Shown one piece after another: positions 1 to 5,771 of a stretch of DNA of 7,161 nt. Source of the stretch: an uncultured Lachnospiraceae bacterium (GTDB lineage Bacteria; Bacillota_A; Clostridia; Lachnospirales; Lachnospiraceae); NCBI GenBank assembly GCA_902795985.1, contig CADBNG010000033.1, positions 1-7,161 on the forward strand, read 5' to 3'. Numbering within the stretch: position 1 is the stretch's first letter; every line of letters starts with the position of its first letter. A program made the position numbers and the translations under genes. The notes beneath the pieces are model-generated. The model ran no database searches. It saw only the letters and a program-made list of their open reading frames with translations, and was not told where the DNA came from.

Positions 1-86
1 AGAGTTAGCGAAGAGGCCGTAACGCGCCGCACTCGAAATGCGGTTGTCCCGCAAGGGGCACGTGGGTTCGAATCCCACACTCTCCG
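1..86 (+). tRNA. tRNA-Ser (anticodon CGA), 5' end cut off by the window edge
   Basis: This is a class II serine tRNA reading UCG codons. The anticodon stem CCGCA/TGCGG (27-31/39-43) closes a CTCGAAA loop with anticodon CGA at 34-36. The long variable arm (CCC-GCAA-GGG near 48-57) is typical of tRNA-Ser. The T arm is GTGGG-TTCGAAT-CCCAC (62-78). The 3' acceptor strand ACTCTCC (79-85) pairs with the visible AGAGT at 1-5, so two 5' bases (expected GG) lie outside the window. The discriminator is G86. No CCA is encoded, as the next bases are TGG, so CCA must be added after transcription. A serine tRNA upstream of dnaX is also found in B. subtilis. Confidence 0.95.
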
Positions 87-98
87 TGGATTGAAAAA

Positions 99-145
99 GC
101 CCTGTTCGTTCAGATGCCTGGCGTCTGAAGACAGGGCCTTTTTTT
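99..145 (+). terminator. Intrinsic terminator of the tRNA-Ser gene
   Basis: The outer stem GCCCTGT (99-105) pairs with ACAGGGC (131-137). An inner stem TTCAGA (109-114) pairs with TCTGAA (124-129) and continues through GCC/GGC to a tiny loop. Seven T residues follow at 139-145. It lies 13 nt after the mature tRNA end, so it should end the tRNA transcript and insulate the downstream membrane protein gene. Confidence 0.9.
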
Positions 146-147
146 GT

Positions 148-185
148 CAGGAGCAGGGGCAGAATGCTGTCCGGGCCCTGTCCTG
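148..185 (+). repeat. Second hairpin downstream of the tRNA terminator
   Basis: CAGGA (148-152) plus CAGGG (154-158) pair with CCCTG (176-180) plus TCCTG (181-185). This gives ten base pairs with one bulged G at 153 and a 17-nt loop. No T-run follows, so it is not a terminator on this strand. It shares the GCCCTGT/ACAGGGC word with the terminator just upstream. It could be a 5' leader structure for the next gene; its function is unknown. No convincing promoter was seen between 146 and 234. Confidence 0.45.
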
Positions 186-234
186 ATGAAGGCAAAGATC
201 TTCGGCCGCTGCTTTTTGAACGGGTGGATTCATC

Positions 235-945
235 ATGAACGGAGACAGTATGCAGGCACATCAGAAATCTTACCTGTTCCGTATCCTGCGCAGTATGGCA
301 GGCGGAGTAATTTTCGGGTTTGGCACAACCATCGTTATGCGCTGCGGGCTCGGGTACAGCGCATGGGACGTCCTTCACGAAGGAATCACCCTGCGCACCG
401 GTATTTCCATCGGCAATGTTTCCATCATTGTCAGCTTTGTGCTGATTGCCATTGATTTTCTGATTAAGGAAGACGTCGGTTTCGGAACCGTCCTCAGCAT
501 GGTTTTCTGCGGGAAAAGCATTGACCTGTTCCGCTTCCTGATTCCGGATTTTACATTTCGTCATTATCTACTGGCCTATCTGCCGATGATCGGCGGGATG
601 TTTATCTGCGCTTACGGGTCCTATTATTATATGAGCGCCGGCCTTGGAACCGGCGCAAGAGACGGGATCATGGTTGCGATGCGCCGGCATCTGAAAATGC
701 CGGTCGGCGCGGCGCGTTTTTCGCTGGAAGCGGCTGCGGCATTATCCGGATGGCTGCTGGGAGGAAGTTTCGGCCCGGCTACCATTATCATGGCGGCGAC
801 CCTCGGTCTGGCGGTTCAGACGGTGTTCCGGCTGATGCGCTATGAGACCAACAAGGCGGAGCATGACAATGTTTTTGACTCCGTTAAAAAGGCCCGGGAT
901 TACATTAGAAACAGAAAAAAGGAGACGGCATCTCCTGTTGAATGA
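235..945 (+). CDS. YczE/YitT-like integral membrane protein
   Basis: The 236-residue polytopic membrane protein resembles the YczE group (COG2364-like), whose biochemical role is not established. Hydrophobic spans lie near residues 17-35, 57-77, 80-92, 111-132, 162-178 and 182-200, and the tail from about 201 is charged and probably cytoplasmic. The family signature GLGYSAWDVLHEG (38-50) is followed by GISIGN (56-61). A second, similar motif GLGTGARDGIM (136-146) suggests two related halves. Two starts are possible: ATG 235 with GGTGG 7 nt upstream, or ATG 250 with GGAG at 241-244, 5 nt upstream. The second gives a 231-residue protein and may be the true one. The gene stands alone between the tRNA terminator and the oppositely oriented SRP RNA. 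The family call is from memory of motifs; transport substrate is unknown. Confidence 0.82.
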   Translation: MNGDSMQAHQKSYLFRILRSMAGGVIFGFGTTIVMRCGLGYSAWDVLHEGITLRTGISIGNVSIIVSFVLIAIDFLIKEDVGFGTVLSMVFCGKSIDLFRFLIPDFTFRHYLLAYLPMIGGMFICAYGSYYYMSAGLGTGARDGIMVAMRRHLKMPVGAARFSLEAAAALSGWLLGGSFGPATIIMAATLGLAVQTVFRLMRYETNKAEHDNVFDSVKKARDYIRNRKKETASPVE

Positions 946-1020
946 CCGTGACTGCTGAGGGAAAAGAAGAAGGAAGCGGTTGAACCCGAAAGGCTTAATA
1001 TGGTATCATGATAGCGCTTC

Positions 1021-1040
1021 GGACAAAGAAAAGTCCGTGC
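1021..1040 (-). terminator. Terminator at the SRP RNA 3' end
   Basis: On the minus strand the 3' arm of the RNA's closing stem, GCACGGA (1040-1034), is followed by TTTTCTTT (1032-1025). The terminal helix plus this U-rich run should end transcription. A small hairpin GGAC-TTTTCTTT-GTCC (1036-1021) overlaps the same bases. The site lies about 90 bp from the 3' end of the convergent membrane protein gene. Confidence 0.6.
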
Positions 1041-1298
1041 GCCGAACTTCGAACCACCAGCGCAGACGTTACTCTCACAGTTAACTCGGCTCAGGCACCC
1101 CTGCGGCACACAGAAGGTTTCACTTAGTGCTGCTGCATTCCTGCCCTGACACGGTTCGTGAATTCCTGTTGCGCAGGACCCAAGCGTCAGCGCCACTTAT
1201 GAAAGGCAGCTCCACGATGAATGGCCCTCGGTCCGGCATCACCCCTGCTGTAGCGGATTGCAGGTACAGGGCACCGCTGGCTCCCCGGCTGCACGGAT
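1033..1298 (-). ncRNA. ffs: Signal recognition particle RNA, long Gram-positive type with Alu domain
   Basis: This RNA scaffolds SRP and, with Ffh, targets nascent membrane and secreted proteins to FtsY. Read on the minus strand, helix 8 is unmistakable: GTCAGG, then GCA-GGAA-TGC with the GGAA tetraloop at 1141-1138, then AGCAGC. The GCA/TGC pair replaces the UCC/GGA of B. subtilis scRNA, a compensatory change. Flanking words such as GGTCCTGCGCAAC, TGTGCCGCAGGG and GTGCCCTGTACCTGCAATCC match the B. subtilis RNA as I recall it, and the last belongs to the Alu domain. The ends pair over seven bases: 1297-1291 with 1040-1034. Length of about 266 nt fits the 6S-like scRNA class. The 5' end is inferred from the promoter, the 3' end from the U-run. 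The gene runs opposite to dnaX, whereas in B. subtilis both point the same way. Confidence 0.93.
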
Positions 1299-1305
1299 GT
1301 GTTGA

Positions 1306-1334
1306 AGTATAAATGGTTTGCGGGCAAAAGTCAA
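1306..1334 (-). promoter_or_regulatory. Sigma-A type promoter of the SRP RNA
   Basis: On the minus strand TTGACT (1334-1329) and TATACT (1311-1306) are separated by exactly 17 nt. The expected start, 7-8 nt after the -10 box, is near 1299-1298. That is one or two bases before the SRP RNA closing stem. Near-consensus boxes fit a strongly and constitutively expressed stable RNA. Confidence 0.88.
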
Positions 1335-1371
1335 ATAGCACCGGTACATTCCGGCGGCTGAAACAGAACAG

Positions 1372-2961
1372 ATGAGTTATACAGCTTTATACAGAAAATT
1401 CCGGCCGGCCGTTTTCGACGAGGTAAAAGGTCAGGAGGCGGTCGTGGCGACATTAAAGAATCAGATCCTTTCGGACCGGATCGGCCATGCCTACCTTTTC
1501 TGCGGAACAAGGGGCACCGGCAAGACTTCCGTGGCAAAGCTTTTTGCGAAGGCGGTGAACTGTGAAAACCGCAGCGGCGCCGATCCCTGCGGCGTCTGCC
1601 GGTCCTGCCAGGCTGCGGCAAAGGGTTCGGCATCCAATATAATGGAAATCGACGCGGCCTCCAACAATTCGGTGGAGGACGTACGGAACATCCGTGAGGA
1701 GGTGGCCTACCGTCCCGCGGAAGGACGCTACAAGGTCTATATTATTGATGAAGCGCACATGCTTTCCAATGCGGCTTTCAACGCGCTGCTGAAAACGCTG
1801 GAGGAACCGCCGGAATATGTGATTTTTATTCTTGCCACCACCGAGGCGGCAAAGCTTCCTGTGACGATTGTATCCCGATGCCAGCGCTTTGATTTCCGCA
1901 GGATCGGGATCGATACCATTGCCGGCCGTCTTCAGGAACTTCTGGATAAAGAAGGGATCGAAGCGGAGGAAGCGGGCGTGCGATATATCAGCCGGCTTGC
2001 GGACGGTTCCATGAGAGACGCCCTGAGCCTCCTGGAACGCTGCGTGTCCGGGCAGCCGGATGAACGGCTGACCTATGACCGGGTGCTTGCGGCACTGGGA
2101 ACCATGGATTCCGCGGACTACCTTGAAATGTTCCGGGCTGTCCGCAATCGGAATGTATCGGACGTGATCCGCCAGCTGGAGCATTTTTCCCTGGAAGGCA
2201 AAAGCATGGCTTCCTTTGCGTCCGGTTTTACCTGGTATCTCAGGAATCTGCTTTTGTGCGGCGGAGAGGACGGTATTGAAGAAGTCCTTGACGTTTCCAA
2301 AGAAGAACTGGTTTCACTCCGGCAGGCGGCCGAAGGTGTAAGCGAGGATGAGCTGATGCGTTATATCCGCATCCTCTCGGAGCTTTCGGTATCTCTGAAG
2401 GATTCGGAATCCAAGCGCGTCGATGTGGAAATGACGCTGATCCGACTGTGCCGTCCGGCGATGGACCAGGATAACGGAGCCCTTCTTGAGAGAATTCGTG
2501 AACTGGAGAAGAAGGTGGAAGAGATTTCATCCGGGACCGTTATCCGCGCGGCGCAGGCCGCTGAACCGGTGCCGGAGAAAAAAACGGATCCGCGGCCTGC
2601 TTTTGAAAAAAAGGCCCCGCCCGAAGCCCTGGTGCGGATCAGGGATCAGTGGGCGGCAATCATCTCGGGACTGGATCCGTCCCTGCAGGCCATGCTGCGC
2701 GGTTCGGAACCGCGGTATAATGCGAAGGAGCCGGACAACACACTGTATGTGAAACTGCATAGTTCCACCGGCCGCAACAATCTGATGCTGAAGAATAATC
2801 TCAGCCTGCTTACGGAAGCGGTGGAAGCCGCCGCAGGCGGAAAAGTACGGGTCGTCCCGATCTGCGACGAGGAAACCTCTTCCAATCCGGAGATATCCGT
2901 GATAAAGTCATTTGAAGCGGCCGCCGGCCGTTTTACGGAAACGGTGGAAGTGGAAGATTAA
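1372..2961 (+). CDS. dnaX: DNA polymerase III subunit gamma/tau (clamp loader ATPase)
   Basis: The 529-residue DnaX loads the beta clamp onto primed DNA and links the polymerases to the replicative helicase. The start MSYTALYRKFRP is the family's standard N-terminus. The AAA+ core shows Walker A GTRGTGKTS (45-53), a four-cysteine zinc site (C64, C73, C76, C79), Walker B IIDEAH (124-129), the LLKTLEEPP stretch (139-147), sensor 1 ATT (155-157), the SRC arginine finger (168-170) and sensor 2 SMRDALSL (213-220). The collar domain runs to about residue 375. A Lys/Pro-rich linker (about 395-425) precedes a C-terminal domain of roughly 100 residues, characteristic of tau. The length is close to Firmicutes tau. 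The ribosome binding site is weak, with no clear GGAGG before ATG 1372. The linker contains two runs of seven A residues and a likely frameshift signal, listed separately. Confidence 0.98.
   Translation: MSYTALYRKFRPAVFDEVKGQEAVVATLKNQILSDRIGHAYLFCGTRGTGKTSVAKLFAKAVNCENRSGADPCGVCRSCQAAAKGSASNIMEIDAASNNSVEDVRNIREEVAYRPAEGRYKVYIIDEAHMLSNAAFNALLKTLEEPPEYVIFILATTEAAKLPVTIVSRCQRFDFRRIGIDTIAGRLQELLDKEGIEAEEAGVRYISRLADGSMRDALSLLERCVSGQPDERLTYDRVLAALGTMDSADYLEMFRAVRNRNVSDVIRQLEHFSLEGKSMASFASGFTWYLRNLLLCGGEDGIEEVLDVSKEELVSLRQAAEGVSEDELMRYIRILSELSVSLKDSESKRVDVEMTLIRLCRPAMDQDNGALLERIRELEKKVEEISSGTVIRAAQAAEPVPEKKTDPRPAFEKKAPPEALVRIRDQWAAIISGLDPSLQAMLRGSEPRYNAKEPDNTLYVKLHSSTGRNNLMLKNNLSLLTEAVEAAAGGKVRVVPICDEETSSNPEISVIKSFEAAAGRFTETVEVED
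2607..2656 (+). promoter_or_regulatory. Candidate programmed -1 frameshift signal in dnaX
   Basis: Codons 412-414 read GAA AAA AAG, which gives the heptamer A AAA AAG at 2607-2613 in the correct frame. It is the same heptamer as at the E. coli dnaX site. After 3 nt, CCGCCC (2617-2622) pairs with GGGCGG (2651-2656). Inside it CCCTG (2627-2631) pairs with CAGGG (2640-2644) around an 8-nt loop. A -1 shift would add 35 codons and stop at TAA 2718-2720, giving a 449-residue product that lacks the tau C-terminal domain. No Shine-Dalgarno-like stimulator was seen at the usual 10-14 nt upstream. Frameshifting is inferred, not proven. Confidence 0.5.
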
Positions 2962-2975
2962 AGGAACCCGAGTGT

Positions 2976-2992
2976 TTTCGCGAAAGGCGAAA
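2976..2992 (+). repeat. Small hairpin between dnaX and ybaB
   Basis: TTTCGC (2976-2981) pairs with GCGAAA (2987-2992) around a GAAAG loop. No T-run follows on either strand, so it is not a convincing terminator. It may be a processing or stability element in the 60-nt gap of the operon, or chance. Confidence 0.3.
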
Positions 2993-3021
2993 GATAATCA
3001 CAGAAAGATTGAGAGGATAAC

Positions 3022-3384
3022 ATGGGAAAAAAAGGCGGTTTTCCCGGCGGAATGGGCGGGATGAACATGAACAACCTGATGAAGCAGGCCCAGCGGATGC
3101 AGCGCCAGCTTCAGGAGGAACAGGAAGCGTTTGAGGAACGCGAGTTTTCCGCCGCTGCCGGAGGCGGTGTCGTGGAAGTCAAAATCAACGGAAAAAGGGA
3201 AGTGACCGAGGTCCTTCTGAAGGAAGAGATTGTGGATCCCGATGATATCGAGATGCTCCAGGATCTGATTGTTGCCGCAATGAACGAGGCACTGAAGGCC
3301 GTAGAAAGCGCGCAGGCGGAGTCTATGGCCAAATACACCGGCGCCATGGGCGGACTTGGCGGTATGGGAGGCTTCGGCTTCTGA
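3022..3384 (+). CDS. ybaB: YbaB/EbfC family nucleoid-associated protein
   Basis: This small DNA-binding protein of 120 residues belongs to the family that forms dimers and coats the nucleoid. Its gene sits between dnaX and recR in many bacteria, and its exact role there is unsettled. The N-terminus is Gly/Met-rich (residues 5-15). The amphipathic helix NLMKQAQRMQRQLQEEQEAF (18-37) follows. A beta-sheet core contains GGGVVEVKINGKREVTEV (47-64), then the VDPDDIEMLQDLIVAAMNEA segment (71-90). The Gly/Met/Phe-rich tail ends GGMGGFGF (113-120). The length is slightly above the usual 100-110 residues because of the glycine-rich ends. A good ribosome binding site, GAGAGG (3011-3016), lies 5 nt before the ATG. 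The stop codon overlaps the recR start by one base. Confidence 0.96.
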   Translation: MGKKGGFPGGMGGMNMNNLMKQAQRMQRQLQEEQEAFEEREFSAAAGGGVVEVKINGKREVTEVLLKEEIVDPDDIEMLQDLIVAAMNEALKAVESAQAESMAKYTGAMGGLGGMGGFGF

Positions 3385-3980
3385 TGGATCAGTACAGCGG
3401 CCCTATCAAAGAACTGATCAGTCAGCTTGCTTCTCTGCCGGGAATCGGAAACAAAACGGCCCAGAGGCTTGCTTTTCATATTATCGGTCTGTCATCGGAA
3501 CGGGCAGGGGCCCTGGCGGACGCCATTGTATCCGCCAAGGAGAAGGTCCATGAATGCGAAGTCTGCCACACCCTGACCGACAGTGAAATCTGCCCGATCT
3601 GCCGTGACGATAAAAGAGACCACAAAACGATCATGGTGGTGGAAAATTCCAGAGATCTGGCAGCATATGAAAAGACCGGCCGGTACACGGGCGTTTATCA
3701 TGTCCTGCAGGGAGCGATATCCCCGCTTCTGGGAATCGGTCCCGAGGATATCCGGCTGAAGGAACTGATCCGGAGACTCGAGGGCGACGTTGAAGAGGTG
3801 ATCATCGCCACCAATTCCTCTCTGGAAGGGGAAACGACGGCCATGTATATCGCCAAGCTGATCAAACCGACCGGGATCCGCGTATCGCGTATCGCCAGCG
3901 GCGTCCCCGTGGGCGGTGATCTGGAATATATTGATGAAGTAACCCTGCTTCGCGCATTGGACGGGCGCACAGAGCTGTAA
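3384..3980 (+). CDS. recR: Recombination mediator protein RecR
   Basis: RecR works with RecO (and RecF) to load RecA on SSB-coated single-stranded DNA during gap repair. The 198 residues match the family length. The helix-hairpin-helix region LASLPGIGNKTAQRLAFHII lies at 15-34. The four-cysteine zinc finger uses C58, C61, C70 and C73. The Toprim domain begins at IMVVEN (83-88) and includes YHVLQGAISPLLGIGP (105-120) and TNSSLEGETTAMYI (143-156). The C-terminal Walker B-like segment PVGGDLEYIDEVTLLRALDG (175-194) is intact. The start codon overlaps the ybaB stop as TGATG, so translation is probably coupled. The nearest purine-rich site, GGGAGG (3366-3371), is a rather long 12 nt upstream. Confidence 0.98.
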   Translation: MDQYSGPIKELISQLASLPGIGNKTAQRLAFHIIGLSSERAGALADAIVSAKEKVHECEVCHTLTDSEICPICRDDKRDHKTIMVVENSRDLAAYEKTGRYTGVYHVLQGAISPLLGIGPEDIRLKELIRRLEGDVEEVIIATNSSLEGETTAMYIAKLIKPTGIRVSRIASGVPVGGDLEYIDEVTLLRALDGRTEL

Positions 3981-4002
3981 ACAACAGTTCGGGAGAATGC
4001 TG

Positions 4003-4827
4003 ATGACAAATTATGAATTGAAACAGATAGCCAGAGAAGTACGTAAAGGGATTATTATTTCCACGCATGCGGCAAAATCGGGGCATCCCGGAGGATCCCT
4101 GTCCGCAGCTGATATTTTCACCTACCTGTATTTTCGGGAACTCCATATCGACCCCAAAAATCCGGACGATCCGGACCGCGACCGGTTTGTGCTGTCCAAA
4201 GGCCATACGGCCCCGGGACTGTACGCGGCGCTGGCGGAACGGGGATATTTTCCGAAGGAATGGCTGAAAACGCTGCGCCACATCGGATCACCGCTTCAGG
4301 GGCATCCGGCGATGCAGCACACACCGGGGGTGGATATGTCAAGCGGCTCCCTTGGTCAGGGCCTGTCCGTTGCGTGCGGCATGGCGATGGCAGCCCGGCT
4401 TACCGGTAAATCCTACCGGACGTACTGCCTGGCAGGAGACGGGGAAATACAGGAAGGCCAGATCTGGGAAGCCGCGATGTTCGCGGGCTTTCGGAAACTG
4501 GACAACCTGGTCCTGATCGTCGATAATAACGATCTACAGATTGACGGGCGGATCGGAGAAGTCTGTTCTCCTTATCCGATCGATGAAAAACTCGAAGCCT
4601 TCGGGTTCTTTGTCATCAGGGTGGAAGACGGAAATGACATGGACCAGCTGGAGCCGGCGTTTGAAGAAGCCCGTTCCTTAAAAGGAAGGCCGACGGCGAT
4701 TATCTGCCGGACGGTCAAGGGAAAGGGCGTTTCCTTTATGGAAGACCAGGTCGGATGGCATGGGAAAGCGCCCAACGACGAGCAGCTTGCCGCTGCGCTG
4801 ACAGAACTGGAACAGGAAGGCGAATGA
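4003..4827 (+). CDS. Transketolase, N-terminal (thiamine diphosphate binding) subunit
   Basis: This is half of a split transketolase, the pentose phosphate enzyme that moves two-carbon units between sugar phosphates; the partner gene follows. From ATG 4003 the protein has 274 residues. Seen motifs are SGHPGG (26-31), FVLSKGH (62-68), the GHPAMQHTPGVDMSSGSLGQG block (100-120) and the metal/thiamine diphosphate motif GDGEIQEGQIWEA (145-157) with NN at 175-176. GWHGKAPN (251-258) lies near the C-terminus. I chose ATG 4003 over the in-frame ATG 3997 because GGGAG (3991-3995) is 7 nt from the former but only 1 nt from the latter. It begins 22 nt after recR with no promoter or terminator seen, so it probably shares that transcript. 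1-deoxyxylulose-5-phosphate synthase was considered, but size and motifs fit split transketolase. Confidence 0.95.
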   Translation: MTNYELKQIAREVRKGIIISTHAAKSGHPGGSLSAADIFTYLYFRELHIDPKNPDDPDRDRFVLSKGHTAPGLYAALAERGYFPKEWLKTLRHIGSPLQGHPAMQHTPGVDMSSGSLGQGLSVACGMAMAARLTGKSYRTYCLAGDGEIQEGQIWEAAMFAGFRKLDNLVLIVDNNDLQIDGRIGEVCSPYPIDEKLEAFGFFVIRVEDGNDMDQLEPAFEEARSLKGRPTAIICRTVKGKGVSFMEDQVGWHGKAPNDEQLAAALTELEQEGE

Positions 4828-5771
4828 ATATGGCAGATCTCATGAAAAAAGCAACAAGAGAAAGCTACGGCGAAATGATTACGGAGCTGGGAAAAACCCA
4901 CGATGAGATTGTCGTGCTCGACGCGGATCTCGCGGAAGCCACCAAAACTGCCGTTTTTCGTAAAGCGTTTCCGGAACGCCATATTGACTGCGGGATCGCG
5001 GAAGCCAATATGATGGGCATCGCGGCCGGACTGGCCGCCTGCGGAATGGTACCGTTTGCCAGTACCTTTGCCATGTTTGCCGCCGGACGCGCCTACGAAC
5101 AGGTGCGCAACTCCATCGGATATCCGCATCTCAATGTAAAAATCTGCGCGTCGCATGCCGGAATTACCGTCGGAGAAGACGGGGCGACGCACCAGTGCAA
5201 CGAAGATATTGCCCTGATGCGGAGCATTCCCGGAATGACGGTCATTGTCCCCTGTGACGATCTTCAGACAAAAGCTGCCATTAAGGCCGCTTATGAACAG
5301 GATGGCCCGTTTTATATCCGTCTGGGCCGTTTTGCGGTGCCCCAGGTATATACCCCGAAGAATTTCCGCTTTGAGGTTGGAAAAGGAAACTGCCTGAAAG
5401 AAGGAAGCGACGTAACCATTGTCTGCGCCGGGCTGACCGTTTATTCCTCCCTGGAAGCCGCAGAGATTCTGGAAGCCGACGGTATCCATGCCGAAGTTAT
5501 TGACCTTCCGACAATCAAACCGATCGACGCGGAAATCCTGGCTGCGTCCGCCGCAAAGACCGGACGGGTTGTCACGGCGGAAGAACATTCCGTGATCGGC
5601 GGCCTGGGCAGCGCGGTCTGCGAAGCGCTGAGCGAATTCTGCCCTGTCCCGGTGAAAAGAATTGGGATTCAGGACGTGTTCGGGGAATCCGGACCGGCAG
5701 CAGGACTGATCGAAAAGTACGGACTTGACGGGAAAGGAATTGCCGTCAGTATCAGAGAATGGCTGAAATAA
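4824..5771 (+). CDS. Transketolase, C-terminal subunit (pyrimidine-binding and C-terminal domains)
   Basis: The 315-residue partner of the preceding gene supplies the half of the active site that binds the thiamine pyrimidine ring. The conserved GIAEANMMGIAAGL (57-70) contains E60, the expected cofactor-activating glutamate. Also seen are FASTFAMFAAGRAYEQVRN (78-96), HAGITVGEDGATHQ (111-124) and the C-terminal-domain motif VTAEEHSVIGGLGSAV (250-265). The start at 4824 overlaps the upstream stop as ATGA, and AGGAAGG (4814-4820) lies just upstream, so the two halves are likely made in equal amounts. A longer in-frame reading from 4755 would overlap the partner by 73 nt and add 23 residues unlike the family, so it was not used. 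ATG 4830 is a possible alternative start. Confidence 0.95.
   Translation: MNMADLMKKATRESYGEMITELGKTHDEIVVLDADLAEATKTAVFRKAFPERHIDCGIAEANMMGIAAGLAACGMVPFASTFAMFAAGRAYEQVRNSIGYPHLNVKICASHAGITVGEDGATHQCNEDIALMRSIPGMTVIVPCDDLQTKAAIKAAYEQDGPFYIRLGRFAVPQVYTPKNFRFEVGKGNCLKEGSDVTIVCAGLTVYSSLEAAEILEADGIHAEVIDLPTIKPIDAEILAASAAKTGRVVTAEEHSVIGGLGSAVCEALSEFCPVPVKRIGIQDVFGESGPAAGLIEKYGLDGKGIAVSIREWLK

Noticed and set aside
1004..1013. 10-bp palindrome TATCATGATA between the membrane protein gene and SRP RNA
   Set aside because: It is a single short site, downstream of both flanking genes and not near a promoter, so an operator role is unsupported.
900..1341. Small open frames on both strands in the gap before dnaX
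   Set aside because: They overlap the SRP RNA, which explains the sequence conservation and structure there. None has a convincing ribosome binding site.
1453..2184. 243-codon open frame on the minus strand inside dnaX
   Set aside because: It is antisense to the conserved AAA+ core of dnaX and has no independent support.
4755..4823. Longer N-terminus for the transketolase C-terminal subunit
   Set aside because: The extra 23 residues are Arg/Cys-rich, unlike the family, and overlap the partner gene. The ATGA overlap at 4824 with AGGAAGG upstream is the better start.
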